Shown here: positions 1 to 11,984 of the stretch, piece after piece
How the letters are laid out: the number at the start of each line of letters is the position of its first letter
Numbering within the stretch: position 1 is the stretch's first letter
Source: Panulirus ornatus
Lineage: Eukaryota > Arthropoda > Malacostraca > Decapoda > Palinuridae
DNA: 64,000 nucleotides
Reading direction: 5' to 3'
Assembly (NCBI RefSeq): GCF_036320965.1
Contig: NC_092225.1
Location: 76,829,435 to 76,893,434 of the forward strand
Program-made: the position numbers and the translations under genes
Notes under the pieces: model-generated
The model's database searches: none
The model's input: the letters and a program-made list of their open reading frames with translations, nothing else
What the model was told of the DNA's origin: nothing

Positions 1-1028
1 TCAACTTTCTCCTTTTAAACACCTCCAAACTCAGTAACCAACTTCTGCAGTTGCTCACTCGAATCAGCCACCAGCGCTGTATCATCAGCAAACAACAACC
101 AAGTCACCTCCCAGGCCCTCTCATCCCAAACATACTGCATACTCACCTCTCTCTCCAAAACTCTTGCATTCACCTCCCAAAACATCCCATCAATAAACAA
201 ATTAAACTTTCATGGAGACATCACACACCCCTACTGCACACCGACTTTCACTGGGAACCAATCACTCTCCTCTCTTCCTTCTCATACACATGCCTTACAT
301 CCTTTCATTCACACTTCTAAACTCCTTACCATCTTCTGTTTCTCATCCAAATCTGCCAGCTCACTCCCCAGGCCCTCTCATCCCCCACAGACTGCACACT
401 CACCCTTCTCTCCAAGACTCACATTTACCTCCCTTACCACCTCATCCATTAACAAACTGAACAACCATGACTGAAATCAAACACTCCTGCCACAGACAAC
501 CCTATGAAACTTCCACTCCCAGGTATCTAAAACATTTTGCTTCCTCCAATTTTTCCCCATTCGGACTCAACTTTGCTAAACCTAATAATCTTGTTGTTTT
601 CTTCACATTTACTCTCCACTCTCTCCTCTCACACTCTTCCAAACTCAGTCACCAACTTCTGCAGCTTTTCACTCGAATCTGCCACCAGCTCTGTATCATC
701 AACAACTAACTAACTTCCCAGATCCTCTCACTCCCACGGGCTGCACACTCGAACCTCTCTCCAAGACTCTTGCATTTACCTTCTTCACCACCTCATCCAT
801 AAAGAAATTGAACAACCATGATTGACATCACACGCCCCCCCCGCAGACCAACCTTCACTTGGAACTATTAACTATTCACTCTCCTCTTTTCCTACTTATA
901 CAAATGCCTTACACCTTTGACAAAAATTTCTCACTGCTTCTTACAGCTTTATTCCCACACTGTTTATTCCTAAGACTTTCCCCAAGGCATCTCTATCAAA
1001 CCTATTATATGCTTTCTCCAGATCCTAA
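1..1028 (-). mobile_element. Old rearranged RTE LINE relics (three pieces)
   Basis: Diverged reverse-strand RTE sequence appears in three same-orientation pieces: about 1-310, 320-495 and 500-1028. Each again contains the blocks for the FADD motif region and the QGCxMSPWLFN region (for example, near-copies of the antisense of the FNLFMDG codons at about 195-215, 450-470 and 795-820). The reading frame is broken throughout. Overlapping content means repeated insertion or tandem duplication of an old copy. Boundaries are approximate. Confidence 0.75.
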
Positions 1029-1067
1029 ATATGAATATACATTCATTAGAATGTATATTCATATTTA
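1026..1067. repeat. 19-bp perfect inverted repeat with 4-nt loop
   Basis: The left arm (1026-1044) and right arm (1049-1067) are exact reverse complements around ATTA. It lies where old RTE relic sequence ends and about 30 bp before a (TA)n array. Confidence 0.9.
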
Positions 1068-1096
1068 CATTGTACACTGTACACTGTCTGCCTTTA

Positions 1097-1099
<3 letters not shown>

Positions 1100-1166
<67 letters not shown>
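1100..1166. repeat. (TA)n microsatellite
   Basis: About 33 uninterrupted TA units immediately next to the 3' tail of the RTE copy at 1190. The 5' end of that copy also abuts TA repeats, so the LINE appears to have inserted in, or seeded, a TA array. Confidence 0.95.
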
Positions 1167-1169
<3 letters not shown>

Positions 1170-1189
1170 TTATTATTTCTTTTTATTTT

Positions 1190-2871
1190 GCTTTGTCGCT
1201 GTCTCCCGCGTTTGCGAGGTAGAGCAAGGAAACAGACGAAAGAAATGGCCCAACCCACCCCCATACACATGTATATACACACACGTCCACACACGCAAAT
1301 ATACATACCTATACATCTCAATGTACACTTATATATACACACACAGACACATACATATATACCCATGCACACAATTCACACTGTCTGCCTTTATTCATTC
1401 CCATCGCCACCTCGCCACACATGCAATACCATCCCCTCCCCCTCATGTGTGTGGGGTAGCACTAGGAAAAGACAACAAAGGCCTTGTTCGTTCACACTCA
1501 GTCTCTAGCTGTCATGCAATAATGCCCGAAACCACAGCTCCCCTTCCACATCCAGGCCCCACAGAACTTTCCATGGTTTACTCCAGATGCTTAACATGCC
1601 CTGATTCAATCCATTGACAGCACGACAACCCCGGTATACCACATCGATCCAATTCACTCTATTCCTTGCCCGCCTTTCACCCTCCTGCATGTTCAGGCCC
1701 CGATCACTCAAAATCTTTTTCACTCCATCTTTCCACCTCCAATTTGGTCTCCCACTTCTCCTCGTTCCCTCCACCTCCGAGACATATATCCTCTTGGTCA
1801 ATCTTTCCTCACTCATTCTCTCCATGTGCCCAAACCATTTCAAAACACCCTCTTCTGCTCTCTCAACCACGCTCTTTTTATTTACACACATCTCTCTTAC
1901 CCTTACATTACTTACTCGATCAAACCATCTCACACCACACATTGTCCTCAAACATCTCATTTCCAGCACATCCACCCTCCTGCGCACAACTCTATCCATA
2001 GCCCATGCCTCGCAACCATACAACATTGTTGGAACCACTATTCCTTCAAACATACCAATTTTTGCTTCCCGAGATAATGTTCTCGACTTCCACACATTCT
2101 TCAAGGCTCCCAGGATTTTCGCCCCCTCCCCCACCCTATGATTCACTTCTGCTTCCATGGTTCCATCCGCTGCCAGACATTTAAAACACTTTACTTCCTC
2201 CAGTTTTTCTCCATTCAAACTTACCTCCCAATTGACTTGACCCTCAACCCTACTGTACCTAATAACCTTGCTCTTATTCACATTTATTCTTAACTTTCTT
2301 CTTTCACACACTTTACCAAACTCAGTCACCAGCTTCTGCAGTTTCTCACCCAAATCAGCCTCCAGCGCTGTATCATCAGCAAACAACAACTGACTCACTT
2401 CCCAAGCTCTCTCACCCACAACAGACTTCATTCTTGCCCCTCTTTCCAAAACTCTTGCATTCACCTCCCTAACAATCCCATCCATAAACAAATTAAACAA
2501 CCATGGAGACATCACACACCCCTGCCACAAACCTACATTCACTGAGAACCAATCACTTTCCTCTCTTCCTACACGTACACATGCCTTACATCCTCGATAA
2601 AAACTTTTCACTGCTTCTAACAACTTGCCACCCACACCATATATTCTTAATACCTTCCACAGAGCCTCTCTATCAACACTATCATATGCCTTCTCCAGAT
2701 CCATAAATGCTACATACAAATCCATTTGCTTTTCTAAGTATTTCTAACATACATTCTTCAAAGCAAACACCTGATCCACACATCCTCTACCACTTCTGAA
2801 ACCAAACTGCTCTTCCCCAATCTGATGCTCTGTACATGCCTTCACCCTCTCAATCAATACCCTCCCATATA
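1190..2871 (-). mobile_element. RTE LINE copy A, 5'-truncated, long-tail subfamily
   Basis: A 5'-truncated copy covering the C-terminal half of the reverse transcriptase and a full-length 3'UTR. It has an open frame of 406 codons (1505-2725). Visible are FMDLEKAYDSVDREALW (RT motif A), QGCVMSPWLFN, LLFADDTALEADL (motif C, catalytic FADD) and the C-terminal WFGHMERM and GRPNWRWKDGVKKIL. A short in-frame deletion removes part of YLGVD. The usual stop is mutated, so the frame runs on into the 3'UTR. The 3' end carries the hairpin tail GCTTTGTCGCTGTCTCCCGC (antisense). Confidence 0.92.
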
Positions 2872-3332
2872 TATATATATAGATCATGAACACCTCTATC
2901 AGGCCAATTTGGAGTCCACTTTTCTAGAGAGAAGAAACTTATGTTTGAGTCTTCCTCATAAAGCTTATTTCTGATTGAAAGGGTTAGTTTCACTCTCTTC
3001 TCTGAAATCACTCAAGTTTCTCGTTAACTTGGACCAGGTTTGGTGACCATAATTGAGTGGAATACTGTGAAGTCTAGGTCCCAAATGAAAGGGCAAGCTA
3101 CTAACAAGTTGAAAGAATGGCAATAGGTAGGTAAAGCAAGGGTCAGAAGTTCCTAACCCTGATATTGAACCTAGAGAATATCTAATGCTCACAAGAAAAA
3201 GGAATGTGTGTGTGGCAGATGAGGCACACAAAAATGGTCATTAAGCAAAATATGCAATGAACAATACCTGCTGGCCCTGCCTTTTGGCAAAATCTCATAA
3301 TCTCATTGTAGGTACTTGTAGATACCTTTCAT

Positions 3333-3334
<2 letters not shown>
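2872..3334. other. Intergenic or intronic, unassigned
   Basis: No exon or recognisable element. A short stretch near 3270-3300 (TGGCCCTGCCTTTTGGCAAA) resembles the core of the repeat at 35575 and 36928. Confidence 0.4.

Positions 3335-3390
<56 letters not shown>
3335..3390. repeat. (CT)n microsatellite
   Basis: About 28 CT units, 18 bp from the donor of the ENPP exon at 3409. On the coding strand this is a GA tract just inside the intron. Confidence 0.95.
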
Positions 3391-3391
<1 letters not shown>

Positions 3392-3408
3392 AGTTATCTG
3401 TCACTTAC

Positions 3409-3634
3409 CTGTTATAAAATCTGGCTGTATTAAGAGGATACTTGAATCCTCCTGGTTTTGAGGAATATCCCATGGGAGATGTGTAGCTATAAAACCAGAC
3501 ACCTTCTTGTGAGTGTCCTTCAGGACATCTATCCATTTATCTAACTCTGGAGTATCGCCCTCACACTGTGCCTCCATCAGACGTTTCTTTAGCTCATTTC
3601 CTGAAGGTATCCCCACATATGGAGGAAGGATTTG
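3409..3634 (-). CDS. ENPP: ENPP-like exon, linker to nuclease-like domain
   Basis: 75 codons plus one base, acceptor TTGTAG and donor GTAAGT. It starts QILPPYVGIPSG, has a conserved-type Cys (EAQCEGD), then IATHLPWDIPQ and ILLIQPDFITG. The last two match the LPxGxPxV and CLLxxxxxxxG signatures at the beginning of the nuclease-like domain in ENPP1-3. The open phase 1 end shows that at least one more exon lies left of the window; I found none in 1-3400. Confidence 0.85.
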
Positions 3635-4689
3635 CTACAACGTTAAAAGAGGAGAGGAATAATGCACTGATCAGAGGATAAGATTTGCCACAGAAGTTAA
3701 CTTCATCTTAAAAAATAGTCTTCCATGCAGATGTAAACCATCCAATCATATCTATGACTAGAATGGTATGTATCTTTTCTATGAAATCAATTTCAAGGCC
3801 TCAGTCATGGACAAAAGCCCTCGCCAAAGGCAAGCTTTGAATGGAACCAGAAAAAGGGACTCAAGGGATAGAGAAGTAAGGAAAGAGTAATAGAAAAGTT
3901 GATTTCAAAAACTGAAAAACTTTTTCTCTCTGATGCACCATCCTGTGAGCATGAGAGGTAATTATAGGATATTTAGGAAAATCAAAGCTAGGACCTTCCA
4001 ACCCTCAGTACAGTATTTCTCAAAATACTGGCTGGCTTTCCTCACGCTTCATTAACCACTCAACCATAGCAGCAGTAGCCCACCCATTTCAGGCCCAGTC
4101 CCAGCCAACCAGCACTAGAGAGATATGACTGACCTAATCAGTTCCAACTAATAATAGCCTATAAAATTTGTGGATCATGGGAATCAATCCAAAAGCAATC
4201 AGTAGACAAGGAGAAAAGATTTTCAAATAGAAGGGTAGGCAAGGAAAAATGCTTGTAGGCACTGTCTCAGAGAGAAGACATTTTTCAGTTTTCCAGGCCT
4301 ACATTATTCTGCTCTGTGGTCTGTCCAGCAAGCATGAAATCATACCCCGAAGGAGGAGGAGAGTTTAAGGAAAAACTTGCAGATAGGAAGATTAAACACA
4401 AAGTGAAAATAAATGCTTTTAATAGTGATTTGGAGGCATACTGAAATCTATTTCACTTGAATGAGCAGTTCCCAAAGCCAATGAGAGTACCACAACACCT
4501 TACTAAGGTACCACTCGACAAAATAGGTAGACATGCACCAAAGTTGCTCACTAAGTATCATGTGGTCTAGCTAACTGTAGGGACACACACACAGTTACTT
4601 CTTAGAAGAAACTGATTACAGAAGAGATGTACAGAACCAAGAGGATAAAGTTTTGAGATAAGACTGTTTGTAGACAATGGTTTGTAAGT
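3635..4689. other. ENPP intron, unassigned
   Basis: Low-complexity AT-rich intron sequence; I see no gene or named repeat. Confidence 0.4.
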
Positions 4690-5635
4690 GGTTTTAATTC
4701 AAGGTAGGGTTTCAACAGGAGTGTGTGATTGCATCATGGTTATTTAATCATTTTCATGGATGGGGTGCTGAAGGAGGAGAAAGCAAGAGTCTTGGAGAGA
4801 GGGATAGATGTGTAATTGGGGGGACTGGGAAGTGAGTCACAGGTTGTTGGCTGATGCCCAGCAATGGTGACAGATTTGAGTAAGAAACTGAAGAAGTTGG
4901 AGTCTGAATATGGGAGTGTGTGTGAAAGGAGGGAGGTGAGAGTAAATGTGAATAAAAGCAAGGTTATTAGGTTTACCATGGAAAGGGGCAGGTTAGCTGA
5001 GATGTGAGTTTCAATGAAGAAAACTTAGAGGAAATGAAGTGTTTTAGATACCAGGGAGTGGATGATACTTAATGGAAGCATGGAAAAGAAAGTGAATCAG
5101 AGGATGGGTGAGGGGGCAAAGATTCTGGGAGCACTGATGAATGTGTACAAAAAGAGGTATGTTTGAAGGTACAGTAGTCCTAAAGATATTGTAGGGATGC
5201 AAAACATGGGCTATAGATGAGAATATGTAGACAGTGGATGTGATGGACAATGAAATGTTTGAGGACAATATGCATTATTAGATGAGTTGACTAAGTAAGT
5301 AATAACAGGGATAAGAGAGTATGGTTGAGAAAGCTGAAATGGTTTGGACATATGGAGAAAATGAATGAAGAGAGGTTGACAAAGCGGATGAATGTGTCAG
5401 AAGTGGAGGGGACAAGGAGAGAGGGATTAATCTAGCAATGAAAGGATGAAGTGAAAAAGGTTTTGAGTGCTGGGGTCTGAACATGTAGGCGGGAGAAAGG
5501 TGTGCATGGGAGTGATTTGGTATGCATTGGGCAATGTGCTGGCCATGGACTGAACCAAGGAATATGAAGCAGCTGAGAGAAACCATGATTGGGAATGGGG
5601 GGTTATGGTGTCATTGCATTAGACTTGACAGAAAA
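4690..5635 (+). mobile_element. Old RTE LINE relic, plus strand
   Basis: Diverged copy starting near CAGGAGTGTGTGATTGCATC (QGCVMSPW region) and running through the FADD region, the VIRF block, the YGCEAW-like block and the WFGHMEKM-like block to the AACATG/ACCATG landmarks of the 3' end. Many frameshifts and stops. It is opposed head-to-tail by a minus-strand Jockey-like relic that begins about 100 bp further on. Confidence 0.8.
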
Positions 5636-5739
5636 TGGGTGCAAAAGAATGAGGCATTTTTTTTCCTCTTTTCCTGGTACTTCCTCTAACATAGGAAACA
5701 GCAAAGAAGTATGAAAAATAATGTCTGTAGAGCTAACAT

Positions 5740-6650
5740 CTTGCCAGATGAGACAACACTACTCCACAAAAGAATGAATTGAACCTTCATATAACTGTGG
5801 CAATTGTTCAGAAGAGAAGAATTTTGGGTATCTGAACACGATACCTAGTTTCTCCAAGGTAGACACTATTGAAATGTGAGATTTCCAAGAAAGATTAGAT
5901 GTTATGGTGATACAAAGCATGTTTAATGTGTTGAGTGGTTTAATCATATAGCCATCAAAGGAGATAGGAAAGTTGTGAGGGGGTTTTACAAACAGAAGTG
6001 GGAAGAAATACGTTTTTAAAGGGGTTTAACTTGAGTATACTGCATCTGCTCTTCTGGAAAGACCCATCGAAATTTAAGTTTACAGAGGCAGTTATGATGA
6101 TAGGAGAAGTAGATTGAATAAGACATATAGGAGCATTTGGTTATTTGTTGAAGTAAGACAATTACTAAAATAAATGAGAGAGTGTAGTAGACATGACAGA
6201 ACTTCAAGGAATGCCACTGTAGGTATGAACTGGAAAAGGCAATTCATGAACAGTTATGGACACATTCTGGCAAGAGAGAAAGGCAGATATGAGAGGGCTA
6301 CGTGAGGGAAGAAATCCAAAGAGAGGAGCTTAGATCTAAGATCAGAACCCAAAGCTATCATGGGTTATGACATATGATACACACAAATTCTTCAAATAGG
6401 ATAACTGGTACGAGTAACACTAGATAGGATTTCATGGATATGTCTCATCTAGTGGAAGCTATAATGATGATCAGAGAGAGGAGTGAGATTCACAATATTT
6501 ACAAAAATGAGTTTTCAAGAGATACTTGAAGACTTTGAAAACAGTAGGACGTAGAGCAATAAGACAAAAGTTGAAAGGGTGGAAATAGTCAAACGTTTGT
6601 GGTATAGGCTATGCCAAAGATGACTTTTCACATGCAGTGTAACCAAAAGT
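5740..6650 (-). mobile_element. Jockey-like LINE relic, minus strand
   Basis: The minus-strand frame at 5759-5947 reads ITSNLSWKSHI...LEKLGIVFRY.KFFSSEQLPQLYEGSI, the conserved block after the RT palm of Jockey-group non-LTR elements (family: SNLSWKPHI...LGVLFRCRKYFSSEQLLQLY). Flanking sequence up to about 6650 looks like its decayed upstream part. The same family occurs at 13345-16100 on the other strand. Confidence 0.65.
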
Positions 6651-8359
6651 AGGAAGAGTCTAGTAACATATATCTTATTATCATATATCTTCATTTATGC
6701 ATCATAATACATACCATATACTCAAAATGAAGACCAAACAGTAAAATAAAAATAAAAATAAGGGCTAGATTTAAAGGGACAGTAAGCAGCCCCGTACAGC
6801 TAATCAATAAACACTCATCAAAAACAGTGTATAGTATCATTCAAATCTTTATCTATAATTCATAATACATAGCACTCATTCAGACAGCACATCTTAACAT
6901 TAGAACGATCCATAACTTACCTAAATAACAGTGAACAAAAAGTAAAAAGAGAAAAGAGAGAAGAATGGATCATTACACGAGTGGTGGTGGTCAGTTGAGT
7001 CATTGTTTACATATGAGGTTAAGTCAGCCTCCATGTTGGGGCAGCTCCTTATGGGACCCTGGCATCATATTCTGGTTTGGCAAGGGGTTGGCAAACTGCT
7101 TGGGATAAATAAATTATTTTTTGATAAATGTGGACTTTAGTTGTATTTTGCAGAGAAGGATTTGATTTGATTTGATTATTTAGAATTTGTAAAGCAGCAT
7201 AACCTAATGGTTATCTAGCATTTTTTTAGCATGAGAATGATATCTAAAAACTTAAACTACTTACAAAGAATCATATAATTTGACTTCTCTTGAAAGATAT
7301 AAAACCTTAAAACTATCTACACGAAATTTTGCATTTTGGATTCCTTTAAGATAATTCTTCAGTCTATCTACACTGAAATTGTTTAAAAATTCTCCAGTAC
7401 TTTTCTTTCTTCAATTGTTATCATTCAATTCATATTTGACTCTGTGACTCCTATAATTTTTGTGTTCCATTAGCCTGTGTTCCATGCTAATATTGTAATA
7501 CAGGTGCCATATTGGGGCAGGTCTCCTCTTCAATGAGTGACCATGGGTCAGCATAGTGCAACCAATAGTCAGTTGACAATGCATTGTCTTAAAATGGCAG
7601 TTCTTATTGAAAGAGGAATGCTGCACTTTGATACCTCTCTTTATCCTCCATAATTTGTTATTCTTTTGGGCTTCCAGGTCCTATCTAGTATGCCACTTAC
7701 ACCCAACAATATTTTTCATTCTCTTCATAAAATAACTGTGGGTATAACTATCTCATACAGATTGTTACATAGAGATGCTTTAGCCTCAACATCTGTTATT
7801 TTGTTACTGCTGATACCAACATATCCAAAATACCAACAAAATCAAAACAGCCTTAGACTTTTTAAACTATGGGATACATAGAGTGACAAGGCTTGAGGTG
7901 CACTCTGGGAATCAGAGTACTGTACAGTAGGTAGTAGATCTTTACTGGGGACAATCTAATCAATTAAAGTGCAGTAGCAGAGTACTGTACAGTAGATAGT
8001 AGATCTTTACTGGGGACAATCTAATCAATTAAAGTGCAGTAGCATGAATGTCAAACAGTTCTGCAGAAAATATGTAAAATACTCTTGATAGTTTTGCTAA
8101 ATTAGATTCTTCTCGAACAGCAATGTCAAAGCCTACACCTTCATTACATTTTGAGCCATTTTGCAGGAACAGTATCATCCTGAATGAATCAAATTTTTTT
8201 TATTGCAGAAGCATTGTTGCTTTTGAATGGGGGGCTGGGGGATAAAGCAAAACCTACTTCATGAGCTATGTATTAAAACTTTACTAATAAATCACAGGCA
8301 AAGGTTTTAGACCCTTCTTATCAAAGAGAGTATTAAGAGTTGTAATGAATGACTGCATT
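6651..8359. other. ENPP intron, unassigned
   Basis: No recognisable gene. It includes the 65-bp tandem duplication at 7913-8042. Short ORFs at 7411-7626 and 7666-7881 have no supporting features. Confidence 0.4.
7913..8042. repeat. 65-bp tandem duplication, two copies
   Basis: 7913-7977 and 7978-8042 are adjacent and differ at one visible base (GTAGGTAG versus GTAGATAG), so the duplication is recent. It contains CAGAGTACTGTACAGTAG, itself partly palindromic (GTACTGTAC). Confidence 0.93.
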
Positions 8360-9240
8360 TCTGAATGACAAAAAGTCACAAGCGGTACACCACAAGGGAA
8401 TGTATTTGGCTCTATCCTATAGGTACTTCATTATGAATTAATGATTAACCTGGAATTGTTAATATTCTTATCTCTGCTCATGATACACAGGTCATCCACA
8501 ATGTACCATATCATGATACATCATTAAATTACAGAATGACATAAATGCTTCACATGGAGTAACAAATGCAGAGTACCTTCTGAAGGAAACACAATGGTAA
8601 CACAAGTTTATCCACATTACTAGTAAAACAGATTACAAGATTAAGAGGTATATACTCTAGACTGTTGTGTTGGGAAGGACACTTGAGTGTAAGTGGGCTT
8701 CAACTGTCTTTTGGAGTGCATACTGACACCAAAGTTGACACTGCTAACAAGATAACTGGAACTATCAAGAGAGCATACCCCAAAACTTGGGTGAATATAA
8801 TTTCTTGCTTTTAAAATTAATGAGAGACCCAGTTTTAAGTATGCCCATACTGTTTGGTACCTCTACAAGATGAACAATACAATAACTTATGAAAATGTAC
8901 TGAGAAGGGTTCCTCGACAAAATGACACCCTAAAATGTTTGACTTACACGAAGAGGATGAAAAGACTCAAGTACCCAACCTTGGCATAAAGACAAAAAAG
9001 GGTGACGTAAGAAAGACATATGTATGTTGAATAACTATTATGAAAAAGAATTAGGTGATGTAATGAAATTAAAAGACTGAAGTCATCAGAGGTCACACTC
9101 TAAAAAAATACAAGATATGGTATAGACTTAAAGAGAAAAATAAATATTCCCTTGGAGGATTGCTGATAAATGAAATTCCCTGCCAGAAAATGTTGTTAGT
9201 GGTCTCTCTGTCTAAGCCTTAAAGAACTGCCTAGACATCA
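8360..9240 (+). mobile_element. CR1-like LINE relic, plus strand
   Basis: Decayed frames contain SGTPQGNVFGSIL (RT motif B type), a LSLLMIH-like relic of the catalytic loop, and TYENVLRRVPRQNDTLKCL...TKRMKRLKYPTLA. The last is the CR1/L2 C-terminal signature (family: ENVQRRFTRMI...ERLKxLxLPTL). Multiple stops. Confidence 0.65.
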
Positions 9241-9458
9241 TATGAGGTAATCAGCCAGTGTTATGTGCCTTTACAGTCAAGAAAATCATGCAGAGATACC
9301 AACTTAACAGCAGTGATCTAGACACAAAGGCGTCAGTCTGTGTCCTGAAGTCTACCCAAGTAAACCTAAGTGATCAAAAACCCATATGGTCATGCACCTT
9401 AAAGAACAGAGTACCAACTAACAAGAGCCAAAAAAGCATGGACAAATCTGAAGAGTTG

Positions 9459-9662
9459 TGATAAGGCTTGTGCTTTTTGTTCAAGCATATTTTCTACTTC
9501 AGAATTATTATTAACATGCCTTAAAATAAGGCTGAAATATATCATAAGAGACAAAATAGCAGGCACAGATTTCAACACTTGTGGTAAGGCTTGTGCTTTT
9601 CATTTTAGCATATTTTCTACTGAAGAATTATTGTTAACATGCCTTAAAATAAAGCTGAAACA
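9459..9662. repeat. Diverged direct repeat of about 83 bp, two copies
   Basis: 9459-9541 and 9580-9662 both read TGTGRTAAGGCTTGTGCTTT...AGCATATTTTCTACT...AACATGCCTTAAAATAARGCTGAAA, with several differences. They are separated by 38 bp. Confidence 0.85.
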
Positions 9663-10992
9663 TCTTTTGCATTTGGAAATGAGTGCAAAACACATTGCTG
9701 AATGTAAGAGTAGATCTTGAAAGGATAATGGAAGGAAAAAATATTACAATTGGTTCAGAACTTGTGCACTGGGATTTCTCAAGTGAAAGAGTGTGCAGTT
9801 GAGAGAACTCAATGTTTCAAAAGATGCTAGTTTCTTAAAATAAGTAGTAAAGTTGGTTAGTCTGACAAACATTTGTGAAAAATTTACTGATTCTAAAATA
9901 TCCTAAAGTGGTGAAATGGATGCAGAAGCAAGATAGCTTCATTGAGAATGATGAAATAAGTAGAAAACAGTTTGAGTCAGAGGTAATAATGCTAAGAGTG
10001 ATGTGTCATGAGCTCTGGTAGACGGTGCTGGTACTAGCAGTAGCCACTAGTAATGAATTCTACACTAGAGTAAGAGAGGCTGGCACCTATAGTAGTGCTC
10101 TTTATGTTGTGGTAGTGGACAGTAGTGCAAAGAGTAATACATTCTGTCCTAAAGTAGGAGATACTTCTGCCTTGAATAGTTGACTGAAAGATATGGCAAA
10201 TGATACTGGTTCCACGTGTGATGTATCGTAATCCTTTGAAATCAAGAACTCTTTGGCAAAAAGACGAAGATTCTTCATGAGTTGCAGGAAAAAATGAAAA
10301 ATGATCATAAGAAAAGGGAGATGAAGATAGAAAAGGAACTTTATAGAGTGAAAGCTGCAGGCCTAGTGAATATGGTGCACCAAGATAGGTATGTACAGGT
10401 CAACAATGAATCTATGTGTGAATTCTAACACAGATAATGGGTTTCAGCACAAAGACCATATGAGAGTGCAGTAAAGAAATGTCATAAGACTGAGGCTAGA
10501 CACAAAGACAGCAGAGTGGGCTCCACCTGCCTTGCCCAGAAGGATGAGGGAGCTTGAAGTTATCAAGACCATTAACAGAAAATAATGGCTTAACATAAGG
10601 GTACCAGTATAGTAAAAGAACATCATTTAGTTTCAGAGGATTCTAAATAATGGTACAAGGAGTAATTTCTTTTAATTATGTAACCCCAGAAACCCTTTAT
10701 GGAGCTCTGCAGCTTGAGGCTCCACTGGAATAAGTAGCGAGGAAATAACAGACTCCTTTGGGGTGAGAATTTCCTCAAAGTGACACCACTAATATTCATC
10801 CACAAATGGCAGTACAACCTCAATGAAGGTGATTCCTTCCTGTGATGCAGTCACATGCATGTGGGGTCCAGCAATGCCTAACACTAACACTCAAAGGTAT
10901 GAGGTCTAATAAAACTTTACAGTGATAATATCTTTATATAAAACCTACCTTTCTCAGTTAAGCTTGAAACTAGAAGAATTCAGATAACTTAC
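9663..10992. other. ENPP intron, unassigned
   Basis: No exon or named element recognised; short ORFs here lack supporting features. Confidence 0.4.
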
Positions 10993-11175
10993 ATATGGAG
11001 CAAGAGGCGATGGAGGTGCATTATTAAGTAAGTGATGCAGGGCACCCCATGTGCCATTGTTAGGTGCTGGCTTAACATCCAAAAGATGACACATAAGGTT
11101 GTAGAGTTCAATATTTTGGAAGGCTTCAACTTCTAAATTTCGGCGAAAATCTGGACCATGGGCAACAAACAATGC
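10993..11175 (-). CDS. ENPP: ENPP-like exon, end of catalytic domain
   Basis: 61 codons, phase 0 at both ends, acceptor CCTTCCTAG and donor GTAAGT. It contains [10 protein letters not shown], the helix [18 protein letters not shown] and [15 protein letters not shown]. These are the terminal catalytic-domain motifs of ENPP1/2/3 (family: APNNGTHGSLNHLL), including a conserved sequon NGT and a Cys. It ends SPLAPY, the start of the linker. Confidence 0.95.
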
Positions 11176-11387
11176 CTAGGAAGGTGGAGCAGTAACAGTT
11201 TTAGAATCAAGCACAGAAGTTAGAAGGAATACTGAATAAGAAAATATCTTAACTGTGTCGTGTGCAGATATTCATTTTCAACTAAAAAATTTTCGTTCAC
11301 ATTCTGAGATGAAGAGATTGTCAATTTCATTCATTAAGATGGAGTAGTAAACAAATACTTCCTAAAACAAGAGAGGCCATCACTTAC

Positions 11388-11523
11388 ATTCATGACTGGG
11401 AAGTAATTGTCATAACCATGTTCACCATTATCAGCTTGAAAGGAATCATCACCTCCCACAGAGAATCCAGCATCCAGGTCCACCACAATGTTCTCCACTC
11501 GCTGTTGAGTACCCATGTGCCAC
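11388..11523 (-). CDS. ENPP: ENPP-like exon with EHGYDN metal His
   Basis: One base plus 45 codons, acceptor TTATGCAG and donor GTAAGT. It reads WHMGTQQRVENIVVDLDAGF..., then NGEHGYDNYFPVMN. The His in the GxHGYDN motif completes the zinc-binding set. It joins [10 protein letters not shown] in phase 0 over a 212-bp intron. Confidence 0.95.
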
Positions 11524-11699
11524 CTGCATAAATTCCATACTTATTGAGGCATCACTCACACACACATGCAACTTACAAATATTTAGCTTTTCTTCATTTA
11601 GAAGCTGAATAATCATTTTGACACAATCAATCACAATCATGTCACATATTTTACTAACTATATCAACTATATCAAGAATCATTCCATGATTCTCACAAT

Positions 11700-11960
11700 A
11701 AATTCTCCTCTATTTATACAAAAAATTTGCTGCCTTTACCTAATCACCAGGTACACAACCAAATATTCTATGGTAGCATTAAACTCTATGGTATCATAAA
11801 CAATGCTTAAAAGTCATTCAACAGCATCACCACTATTCTTCTCCATGTCACTTAACACTCCATTTATCCCTTCCAGTTTTCCAGTTCTAAAGAGCCTTAT
11901 TGTCCGTTCTGCCTCTTCTTCTGTAATGTCTTCCTCATCTAACATCTGTTTCATACTCTC
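11700..11960 (-). mobile_element. Probable RTE-related LINE fragment, very old
   Basis: The minus-strand frame reads EEDITEEEAERTIRLFRTGK, then LEGINGVLSDMEKNSGDAVEW. The pattern resembles the RTE segment EEV..A..KMKAGKAAGLDGI followed by EFIKKGGDCIVDW. It is only a short block with one stop nearby, so the assignment is tentative. Confidence 0.4.
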
Positions 11961-11984
11961 CTGACCTCAGATCTCTACCTTGCT

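Noticed and set aside
2965..3231. 88-codon minus-strand ORF near the last visible ENPP exon
   Set aside because: Does not match the expected nuclease-like domain and has no fitting splice acceptor in phase 1.
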